From assembly GCA_003952965.2 (NCBI GenBank), contig CM025850.1:13445544-13509543 (forward strand): DNA of 64,000 nt, in the 5' to 3' direction. The notes below the pieces were generated by a model. It was not told where the DNA came from. It saw only the letters and a list, made by a program, of their open reading frames with translations, and searched no databases. Positions 9,368 to 19,952 of this stretch are shown here, piece by piece. Numbering within the stretch: position 1 is the stretch's first letter; the number at the start of each line of letters is the position of its first letter. Position numbers and translations under genes: made by a program. The DNA is from Morella rubra (Eukaryota > Streptophyta > Magnoliopsida > Fagales > Myricaceae).

Positions 9368-10686
9368 GTGACAGATGGAGCTCATGGTAGTACTGAATAT
9401 TTGGTGAGGTGATATTTGTGTCCAAATATTAGCTGTTTCAAAATTTTAATTTTATAAGTTAATTATAAAATAATTTTTTATTTTAATAAATATAAAATTT
9501 TATTTAAATTTTTTTCTCACTTTTCATTAATTTTTATAAAAAATTTTATTTTTAAATATTTTTTAATTTTAATAAAATAATTATAAAATAATCTCTCCCG
9601 AATAAACCATCCTCCTGTAAAATATTTTTCTGTCAGCAGATTAGACGTGGCCCACTGCTCAGATAGACATTTAACGGCCATACGACAGTAGCATCTAACG
9701 TGGCGGTGTCGCAGAGAGAAAAACCTAAGTTGTGTATCTGGAAACAAATCCACAATTCACTTATTGGGCCCTCTACTGCTGAATTCCTTTCCTCTTTTTG
9801 CCGTGATTAACCAAGAAAACGAAAAAAGACATCCACAAAAGCCTTCACCCCAGGTGCGTATACAGATACAGGAGGCTCACAGAACTACAGAAGAAGGCAC
9901 AGCCTTCTCTCTTCTCTTCTCGCGGGGCTTAGGATTTTTCTTCTCTCTAATTCCTCGGTAAGATTCTGTCTATGTAAATTACGTTAATTTAGCTTTATCT
10001 TCGTCCTCCAAAACTTTCCGCGATTAATGACAGATATTGTTCGTTTTTCTTTTTATCTCTTTTTTTTTTTTTCGTAAGCAAATACTCCACTGAATAAACC
10101 CCTGGGAAAACCTTTTTGTATCTGTCAAACTCTCTACGTTCTTTGGCAAAGCATCCTGTTCAGAAGTTGGTCATTCACGGTTTATCTACCTTCTTTATCT
10201 GTGTATAACCGAATTACTTCGTCCGTTGCTTTTGAAGAGGAAAAGAAAGATCTTTTCTTTGTTAATTTCTTCCGCAATGTTTGTGGGAGAATTTTGTTTG
10301 GGAAGTTCTTGATCGAGAAAAAATCTTCCGAATTTTTTGAGTTTTTTAAAAGTTCTCATGTATCTTATGTCTGCCGCTGATGTAGTCGCTTTATTTTCCC
10401 TCTCTGATTTCTGATATTATTTTTAGTTTTTGGCAGAGTTCGATCTGGTATTGTAGATGGTACATTGGATTCTCCGTGTTAGTGAGTAGGCACGCAATTT
10501 AGAAAATATGGTCATGATAGAGTTATTTTATGAACGTTTTTGTGTATTTTCAACTTGTTCCTGTGTGCAGCTTGGTTTGTTTTGGTGCCTAGTATTATAA
10601 ATGGGTTACTCATCACAATTCGTGGAGCTTGAATTCGCCCCCAAAGATTTTGTAGACAGTTGAAAACTATATGAAAATGTGTGCTT
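9362..10686 (+). repeat. inverted repeat arm B: promoter and 5' UTR region of the KH gene
   Basis: This is the partner of arm A (247-1581), contiguous with the intact KH gene. The outer part is an AT-rich block (about 9430-9595). The promoter/leader and 5' UTR intron follow. Differences from arm A are small indels (for example in the CT-rich leader near 9905 and the T run near 10060) and scattered substitutions. Confidence 0.93.
9600..9957 (+). promoter_or_regulatory. KH gene core promoter and first (non-coding) exon
   Basis: No TATA box is obvious in the 150 bp before the leader. A GGGCCC element sits at about 9765. The likely 5' UTR exon starts somewhere near 9760 and ends at 9957, where TTCCTCG|GTAAG is a strong splice donor. 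The intron runs to an acceptor at 10758 (GTTGCAG), 26 nt before the ATG; TGTGTGCAG at about 10569 is a possible alternative acceptor. The transcription start is not determined. Confidence 0.55.
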
Positions 10687-10784
10687 GTAATTGTGGATCT
10701 ATTAAGCTTGAACTTATATTGTATTTGTGGATATAGTAAGCTTGAACTTCCGTTGCAGTTTTAGGAGCTATTTAATTGAATAGA

Positions 10785-13700
10785 ATGGGTGAGACTGGAA
10801 AGAGGTCTCGTTCCCAGAGGGAGCACAATGGAGACAACAAGAATCATAAGAGACGAATGAATGACAAAGATGACAAAGGTAATGATGAACTGGTTGTTTA
10901 TCGGATCTTATGCCCAGATGGGGTTATTGGGAGTGTCATCGGTAAAAGTGGGAAAGTTATAAATTCGATAAGGCAAGAGACACGGGCAAAAGTCAAGGTT
11001 GTGGATCCATATCCGGGTGCTAAGGATCGTGTCATAACGATCTACAGCTATGTTAAGGACAAGGAGGAGGTTGAGGTTGATGATGAGTTCAGTGAAAGGG
11101 AACCTTTATGTGGTGCTCAGGATGCTCTTCTCAAAGTTCATGCTGCAATTGCAAATGCTGTTGCTACTGTGGGAGATTCTGACAAGAAGCGGAGGGATAA
11201 GGAGGAATGTCAAATTCTCGTTCCATCCAGCCAGTCTGCAAATATCATTGGTAAGGCTGGGGCCACAATAAAGAGACTGAGAAGCAAGACGAGGACGAAC
11301 ATTAAGGTCACGGCCAAGGATGCCACAGACCCGACTCACTCATGCGCGTTGGACTTCGACAATTTTGTCCTGGTTAGTATTTAATATAGCTGAAGCCAAT
11401 TGCTTTCTGAATTCTTATTTGAAATGTGTAATAGATCATTCAGATGACAGAATGTTTTCCTGGTTGGTATCTACTACGGAACAGTCATTTATTGTCTTTT
11501 TTTTCTTTCTGTAACACATCAAAGTCTAGTTCTGCTAGTTGGAATCATATGCATTAATAACATAAAGATTAAAGCCCTTTATCCTTGTTTTTCCGTCTGA
11601 TTTCACTTTCATCTTTGAGAAGTTCTTTTCCAGTAAGTTTAGTGCTTGTAATTATTCTCTTAAACGTGTATAGATCAGCGGTGAGTCAGAGGCTGTGAAG
11701 AAAGCACTGTTTGCAATTTCCTCAATTATGTACAAGTTCACTCCTAGAGAGGAGATTCCTCTTGAGACCACTGTACCAGAAGCACCTCCAAGCATTATCA
11801 TCCCATCAGATGTCCCTATTTATCCACCAGGTGGACTATATCCAAGTGCAGATCCTATGGTTAGTTCTAGATCTGTTCCTCCAATCATAGGTTCTACAAA
11901 TGTACAAGATCTGCAGGGTTATGCAGACGCAGGGAATCCATGGTCACTTTATCCATCTGCCCTTCCAGTGGTGTCTGGGTTCAGCGGTGCCTCGCGATCT
12001 GAGGAGTTAGTTGTAAGAGTACTGTGTCCTTTTGACAAGATTGGGCGTGTCATTGGCAAAGGAGGTGGTACTATTAAAAGCATAAGGCAGGCTAGTGGTG
12101 CTCGTGTTGAGGTTGATGATACCAAGGAGGATCGTGATGAATGTATCATCACAGTTACAGCAACAGAGGTATGGTTCTGCTTCCTGGCCTCTCTGTTGTA
12201 CTTTGATTCATTCTCTGAAAGCCTCAAACTTGATGGGGCCTGGCATCATCCACTTCCCTGTAAATTTCTCTGGTTTGGTTTTGTTTCTCTTTAGAAATCT
12301 CATTGCAGATATGCGTCTTTTTTCCCATTTTGTGCTTGATTGCTCTGTTGATGATTGGTGATAAACGAAGTTTTGTATGTTTTGATACCAATTCTATGGT
12401 TAATTTGTCAAAAGAATTTTTTGCCAGTTTTCTATATCAGTTATACCTTGTAGAGGGCAGGCACTCGTTTCTTTTTCTCCCCTCTTTTAAACTTAATTTG
12501 AAAAAATACAAATTGGCTATCCACTATATTGTATATTTGCCTAATATATATGCATTATTATTCTTCTGAGTTCTTGTCAGTTTGATGTTTGGATTATTGT
12601 TGAATTACATCCAATCTGCTTGGACCATGTACTCCAGTGGGATTCCTCTACTATTACTTCATGAACATCTTGGATTTCCATTGTTTGACAGTCACCGGAT
12701 GATCTGAAATCAATGGCTGTTGAAGCTGTTCTATTGCTGCAAGGGAAGATTAATGATGAAGATGAGGACACTGTTGCTATTAGACTCCTTGTTCCGTCTA
12801 AGGTCATTGGGTGTATTATTGGAAAAAGTGGCTCAATTATAAATGAGATCCGTAAGAGAACTAAAGCTGATGTCCGCATCTCAAAAGGTGATAAGCCTAG
12901 GTGTGCTGATGTAAACGATGAACTTGTTGAGGTTTGTTTTATCGTACTTCTGTTAGTGTGGTGTTCTAATATTTCTTATTCGTGTGCCATTTTCATATTG
13001 AAGTAGTGTTTGTTAATTAGGTGCTTGGAGAAGTTGGAAATGTTAGAGATGCAATTATCCAGATTGTTTTAAGGCTCCGTGATGATGTCCTGAAAGATAG
13101 GGATGATGGCCATAACCCTACTATTGCTGCTGATTCCCTATTCTCTGCTGGCACTGGTCTTTCACTTCAATCTGTCTTGCCTTCTGTTCCCCCTATTACT
13201 TCTTTGGGATATGATCAGAGGGTTGAAAATGGAAGTAACTTGAGCATGATTTCTTCAAGCAGCCTCTATGGATATGGATCTATGTCGGTATGTTGATGCT
13301 GTTCCTTTTTGTCTCTCATATCCCCACTGCCACTATTCATCATCAGCATAACTTCATTCGTCATTTTTTTTTTTTTGATAAGTAACTTCATTTGTCATTG
13401 TTATTGCCAGTAATGATGAACTGTACAATTTGCTTGTTGCTCATACAGGGGTTTAGGCTTAGTCAATTATTGGAGGGAGAGTTAGTATACCATCTTCCTA
13501 AAATGATGTGTATTTTCTGACAGATGACTTGCTCTAATCACTTTTTTGCTCTTCACAGTACATTGACTGCTGTGATATAGCTATCTACGAGAAAATTCGG
13601 GTTCCTGCACTTTGTTGCAAAAGCTACAAACTTCTCAAAAAACTTACTCGCATAATTTTAGTACTTTTCCATATGCTTTGCCTATTTTTCTGTCTGATAT

Positions 13701-16281
13701 AATGTGCCATAATTTGCTGGTCTATATATCCAACACCCGCCCCTCTTCTTTTCTCTTTGTTAAAAAGCCTAAAAAACTATTATGTCGTTCTCTATCTAGT
13801 AGGTGCTTCTGATGCTGTCATAGTTACCATCAAAGTCATATTTGTCATTGTGGCCACCTAGATCTTTCTAAGCGACTTTAGAGCTTGTTTGATATCAAGA
13901 GAATTGACTGCTTGGTTCCCTCAAATTTTCATCTCATTTTGCAATGTGCCCCCTTCGGTTTCGTTAAACTCATGTCACATGGCCTATTTTTTCTCTATCT
14001 TAACGGTCAAAGCTTAACAGAAGGTCCATGTTGCCAAAAAGGTGGTAGTTTAGGTGATCAATTGGCAATATCAGTTGTTTGGTGGTTACGTTGCAAATGG
14101 AGTGTTAATTTGAGGAGCTTAAGCATTCTATGTTTGAGTAGACTGTGAAATCGCCAACATAGTAAAAGGGCATGAGTTATGAAGGCACTTGTGATGGGTC
14201 AGTCCTGCATCTGGTTTATACTGCTTTTATTTTGAACTCGTATTGTCTTGAACACCGTGATTGATGAGTGGGTGGGTTAGGTGCACCTCTTGCCCAGTGG
14301 GAAGTAACCTTTTGCCCTGTGAAAAACTAACTAATGTGGCTCTTGTTAGTGTGTATTTCTTATTCGCCTAAGTGGACAAATTTCTTCTTCCTTTTTTTAG
14401 CATTCATTTTGCCTTTTCTTCTTTTGATAGATTGGCGAAAATGGCTACGGATCCATTCCTACATATTCGTCCAAGCTCTACGGAGGGTTAGTGTATAATC
14501 TGTATAACAATCTTTTAGACTTGGTTTCATTTATTATGTTACCATATTATTTTTGTATGATCCGATCCTGAAGACTGTCCTGAAGAGTGTACTTTGGTTT
14601 CTAGAGATTCTATTTTGCTTTGCTTGTTGAACTCGATGACTGAATGCAGGTTGCCGACCCCTTCAACGCTTGAAATTTTGGTCCCTGCTAATGCAGTTGG
14701 TAAAGTGATGGGTAAAGGAGGAGCAAATATAGCCAACATTAGGAAGGTTGGTTCATCTTCTTGTATAAGATGTACATTACTGTCTGTTACTAAAGCATAC
14801 TTGCATCAATATAAGGAAATCTGAAGCGTTATGGTCCAATGTCTATTCTCTTGGTTTTTTATAGCTTGGTAAAGAATATAACATTTTGCTTTCAAATCTT
14901 GCTTGGCCTTTCTCAAAGTTGCCGTATTTGGAATTTTGATTTCCTACTTCATAAAGTGGAGTTTTAGAGTTGTTGCCATGGGGACAACTTCTATTTCTTT
15001 CAACTCTCTTTCTTTTAAGAACAAATCATACTTATATGTTAATGCAAAGTAGAGTGATAATTTGTGCATGACATGTAGTTATTAGACTTAGTGCATGGGA
15101 GATTATATGATAAAAACTATAGGTGGCATTTGGTTCGTGTTGTTTTTCAATTTTCTTAACTTTCTATTAGGATTCCCGTGTATTTCCTTGTTTTGTTACA
15201 ACTAGCTTATTAGAATCTAGATGCCCATGGGCATCCAGAGATTGGCAGACCCCTTGATTTATGGGAATATGGATTCTCTAAAACCTTCTGGGCTTGGGGA
15301 AATAAAAAAAGAATCTTGATGCCCATGGGCATCCAGAGATTGACAGACCCCTTGGTTTATGGGAATATGGATGCTCTAAAACCTTCTGGGCTTGGAAATT
15401 GACTTTTGGTTGAAGGACAGTATTGACTCAATATTCTCTTTTCCTCTTTTTCTCTTTAATTGTTTGATCAATACTCTCTCTCCCTCACCTCTGTTGATGC
15501 CAAGAACCACCTGCAGCTAATTCACCGACTAGTTGCCCTGTCCCTGCTTAGATCATTTTGTTCCCTCTTAGTTTTGATGGATGCTTTTTGTCTTTTGTAT
15601 TATTCAGTTTTGTTTTACGATAATCAAGATGGCCCCTCTGCATTGTAGCCTTGGAGGCCTCAGTTTCACCATGGTGACCAGGAGAATATTTCTGTCGACT
15701 TGAAGTAGCTCATCATGCCCAACTTTCTAGCCTTTTCTGGGATAAAATACCCTTTTCATCCAATTTCCTAGATGTTTGTGGATGCATGAGACCATTCTTT
15801 TGTTTCAGCTGTTTTTCAATCAGAGTTTGGAGAAATTTTTTATTGTTTCCATTAGTTTTGGTTCATCTAAACTCTTTTTGTTTCCATTAGTTTTTGTTCA
15901 TAGACCTATATTCTTTCACCCCATTTCCTGGTTTTAGTTGCACAAAAAAAAAATTGTGACATATAATTTACCAAATGTCTTATGCTTTGTTGTTTCCCTA
16001 ATTCAGATCTTTCATTAATGTTTAATAATTTATGCATTTATTTTTCAATTTCTTAGAAATTTGTGGTGGAACATTACACATAGCTCACATTGATATGTTA
16101 ACCAATTTGCTGGATTGAACCACATGCTGAGTCTTTGTTTTCCTTCCAGATATCAGGTGCAATGATAGAGATTTCTGATTCAAAATCTTCTCGGGGTGAT
16201 CGTATTGCTCATATATCAGGCACACCCGAACAAAAGCGTTCTGCCGAAAACTTGATTCAGGCATTTATAATGGCCACCTGA
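10785..16281 (+). CDS. five-KH-domain RNA-binding protein (At4g18375 / At5g46190 type, HEN4-related)
   Basis: Coding exons are 10785-11372, 11674-12168, 12692-12931, 13021-13287, 14431-14486, 14650-14746 and 16150-16281. All introns are GT-AG, and the frame joins cleanly to 625 codons (624 aa plus stop). The start is the ATG of MGETGKRSRSQ, in frame after the 5' UTR intron. A basic N-terminus (about 1-32) precedes five KH domains with GxxG loops at about residues 53-56 (GKSG), 156-159 (GKAG), 324-327 (GKGG), 405-408 (GKSG) and 570-573 (GKGG). Pro/Ser-rich linkers occupy about 218-300 and 465-545. KH domains bind single-stranded RNA, and relatives of this class act in nuclear pre-mRNA processing. 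No enzymatic domain is present. The specific RNA targets cannot be read from sequence. Length fits the Arabidopsis relatives (about 600 aa). Confidence 0.93.
15213..15398 (+). repeat. 98-bp tandem duplication in the last KH intron
   Basis: Two near-identical copies, starting at 15213 and 15311, both contain ATGCCCATGGGCATCCAGAG and 'aaaaccttctgggcttgg'. Only a few mismatches separate them, so the duplication is fairly recent. The unit contains the palindrome ATGCCCATGGGCAT. Confidence 0.88.
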
Positions 16282-19200
16282 GTTTTGAAGGTGTTTCTAG
16301 ATAGAAGGTGAATAGTTAAAATCTTGGAATTTTCACCCTCATGGCTCCTGCCCTTAGTTCTTCTAGGTTTGGCTCTGGAGAGGGCTTCTTTTCTAGGCTT
16401 CTTCAACTGGAATACTCCTGTTCTTCCGTAGCAATGCCTATCAAGTTCTTGCATGAAGATTCGCTGTTGGCTTTATGTTTCGTGCTATAGGTTTCCTTCG
16501 TTGTCACTTCCTCTATCCTTAATCCGGAATATCCTAGAACTTGTAGGATCTTTCTTTCCTTCCGTGTGATTTTGTCTGGCGATGTCTTTGACGAATGTGG
16601 AGTCGATCTTATTTCCAATTCTGTCATACTCTATAAATTTATGTTCATGTCAAAAAATAGTTTCAGGAATGAGGATACTTGTCGAACTTTTAGTATATGT
16701 GTTATTTTCCTGGAAATTCAATCTTTCTCTCAGATTCTTGCTAGAAGAATCTCTTCTTCCAATGACGTAAGTGCAGCGCGGTTGGTGACGCTATCTTCCA
16801 TCTCTATACTCTTTGGTTTAGATTTGTGGCACTGTGCGGAGAGACGGAAATAATTTTCTGCAATTAAATGAGCTCTCCCTCCGCTCTCAAAAAAAGAAAA
16901 GAAAAAAAAGGAAGAGTTTTCTCTCTCTGCAGTAATTCTATCTTGTGCCTTATTCTAGATGTCAAGAGTTTGTTGCAAAACTAGATCATGGAAATTGTTT
17001 CTCAAGTATATATTGGTTCTAGGCTTTTAGCTTAATACACTGTTATATGCACTGTGGTACATTTCACGTCCCCTATCAGACCATTCAGCATATGATCTGT
17101 ATCTGGAAGGCATATAGGGTTTAATTTTGCAAAAATCTATATCCTCAACAGTAAATCATTCGCTTCTTAGTCTACTGTTGATACAAATCATGATACCACA
17201 CTTATTAGTCACTGTGGTCACTCTCTTTACTCCATTCTTAAGCTCTCGTTTGTCCTGACTATAGGAATAGATGTCCAGTTGAAGCAGCTATACGATATGA
17301 TGTTACCAGCCCTATCAGTAAACACAAGTGACAATGTCACTGTCCCATCTGACTGTGAAATGTTGAATATCGCCACTGAGCCTCTGGCTCAAGTAGTACC
17401 CCTTCCCTTTAGGGAAGGGAAGCGCAGGGGTTCGATTCCCTTCACCTACAGGCTTTATCCTGCTTTCCAAACAATTATCTCGGAGAGAAAAAAAAAAAAA
17501 AAGAAGAGGAAGTTAAGAGATTTTTGGTAATCTCAAATACAGCTACTTAGCAGTAGTTCAAACTTAGTTCTGGAGTTGAGTCCTGTGTATAAGATACCAT
17601 TACATTTAAAAGAAAAGCTACAGCGCTGTGGACAATTTCTTTGTTGACCTTTTTGTAATGGGAAACAGCTTCCGTTACATTGAGATTTTTGCTTTCTCAG
17701 AGGATCTCTAGTTCTCGTCTCCTGATCATACCATACTCTTCAGCTTGCGTAGCTATTGCTGTATGTCAGCATCATTGTTGCTGATGCTGCCTTTCAACCG
17801 CACTTATTCTCATGTTTCCAGACTATTAATTTCAATTGATGCTATTTGTGTCCAACCTTCAATCATTTGTCATGAAAGAGTATATGGCAACAATGTGCTT
17901 GCCATGTTGGGACTTTCTGGTTTTTGATGTATACACATTGCGGATCTCCTTGGCGAAATGATAACATGCTGAATTCTTTTGGGTAAGGAACTTTGAGAAG
18001 TTCTAGCTAGAAGGGAGATGAAAGCCTTATAGACAGCTTTGCTTCCTTACCGTGGATTACTAGGACATTACAGACTTTGAAAAGTATTGTTCCTGCTTCC
18101 ATTTGTGAGATCAATAGCTATAATACCAGAAACATCATTTTTGCCTTCCTCCACTATTATAGGGTCCTTTCGCCAAGATACAGTACTGAACGATATATCC
18201 TCTGAACACATTGCCGTATCCTGTGATTTCTTGTCCAATCTTTCTATCCCTTCGTTGTGTGTCCCCAAATGATATTGTCAGTTTGCATGTGAGTCTTCTA
18301 AGGAAGTTTTGGTGGTCATCGAGGGTTTGGCTATGTCATTGCCATGCTGTAGCCGTAGCAGCAGCAGCAGCAACACATTGTACAGGTGGTTAATTATCAG
18401 TGAAATTGTGGAGTAGATGTTCCTAGTGAAGTGATTGCTGGTGAAAATTCTTGGGAAGGGTTATATGTCATAAGTAGTAGCTTTGAAATGCCAGTAGTGG
18501 ATTGGCAACTTAATTGTTCTGTGCTTGTAATTTCTTTTCTTTTTTTAGTTAATTTATTTGTAACATGAAGTCCTAAAAACAAAATCTTAATGCAACGAAG
18601 ATGCTTTCTGCTTTTGACATTGAGCTTCTTTCTTTTCTTTCTTCTCTGGGTTCCTAACGCTGCACGTTTGCTGTTGCGAGGGTTCAAGAGAAACACAGAA
18701 AGTGTCATTCGTGTTTGTGATGGAGTAAAAAAAAATGATATACGAGGAGTATGTACGGTAATCTTTCGAATGTGAGCCTTATCCCATCCCTTTTCCAACC
18801 AAGGAGAATCTGACAGAGAAGTTTGTCTACATGTGCAATCAAAGTCAAGACAAGGTAAGATCTGGGTAGGTGCATAGTCTCTGGCAAATGCTCCAAAAAG
18901 GCTCAGAAATAATGGGATGCTCGCAGTTTCAACCCCAATCCTATGGGCTTATCAAAAAAAAAAAAAAACCCCAATCCTGTGGGGCCTCGAACTTTTGGCC
19001 GAGAAAACAAGAACTGTGATTGGGCGACACAAAATGACAGGTTTTGTTGCTGTAAAGCAAAGTGGAAATCCAACGTAGGAGTGAACGTTTTTCGAAATAC
19101 CCGTCAATTTCATGCGTGTACTCCACTACTTCTTCGTTCGGTTCAAAATCTCTATTGTTTTCCTCGTCGCATTGGAGGTACTAAAGGTGGAAAATGTTCT

Positions 19201-19952
19201 TCTTATATCTCCTCGAACGAAAGTAAAATTTTTTTGGTCACTACAAAATTCCAACTTTGTAATTTTAATTTTTAAAGCTCCATGTAATTAACACAAATGA
19301 CAGAAAAACAAGTAATAATATCTCCTATATTATTACTTTGAAAATCTATTTAATTATAGGATTGCAGCTAATTCCTTTCTTACCAGAAGTTATGTACCAT
19401 AGAAGAGCTCGACTTAATATTTGTTTCTTTTTCTTTTTTTGTTATTATATTCCTTCATTTATATTAAGATCCCAAACAACTTTTTGGTTTAGCTGCCAGC
19501 TAAGTGTCACTGAAAATTAGCAAAAAATTGACAAGCTGCTCCTAATTTTTTAAGTGAAATATATAACAAGGAAGAGAAGAACTGAATCTCTATTTTTTGC
19601 AAGGAAAACTTCCAACGGACATGGGCCAAATTCTCTTACCCAGCCTTTGGTTTTTCTTTTTATCTTTGAACTCTGAATAATAATGGTGGCTGTGCTTGTA
19701 AAGTTTGCTACAACTTCGGTCTTCGAGTGATATGGATATGCATTGGGAGGCGCATTACAAGTACCGCGAAATATAACAACCAATGGAAAAGGAAGAGACG
19801 AGAATGAAGAGGTTAATATACAATATCCTAAAAGCGCACTAAATTCTGCTATTATTTAACATATATCACTCCCAACATTCTTCTCTCACACATTTGAGAC
19901 GAGAGGGTGTGGGTGCGAGCGGTAGAGAGAGCGAGTGATAGCAATTTCATCA
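16282..19952. other. KH 3' UTR and KH-OAT intergenic region
   Basis: The KH 3' UTR starts at 16282; no clean AATAAA signal was found close to the stop, and an AATTAAA lies near 16862. The rest is T-rich plant intergenic DNA with no convincing exon. It includes a diverged repeat segment (about 16588-16730) related to 28165-28285. A tRNA T-arm-like motif near 17430 is not part of a foldable tRNA. The OAT 5' UTR occupies the last part (roughly 19860-19952). Confidence 0.5.

Noticed and set aside
10776-10784. Upstream extension of the KH protein beginning at TTG (10776)
   Set aside because: Plants start at ATG; the first in-frame ATG is at 10785, just after the 5' UTR intron acceptor.
17370-17455. 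tRNA-like segment with GGGGTTCGATTCCC T-arm motif
   Set aside because: No matching acceptor stem, D-arm or anticodon arm could be folded around it; such motifs are common in plant repeats.
18397-18798. 133-codon minus-strand frame between KH and OAT
   Set aside because: Lys/Ser-rich with no recognisable domain or splice context; expected by chance in T-rich DNA.
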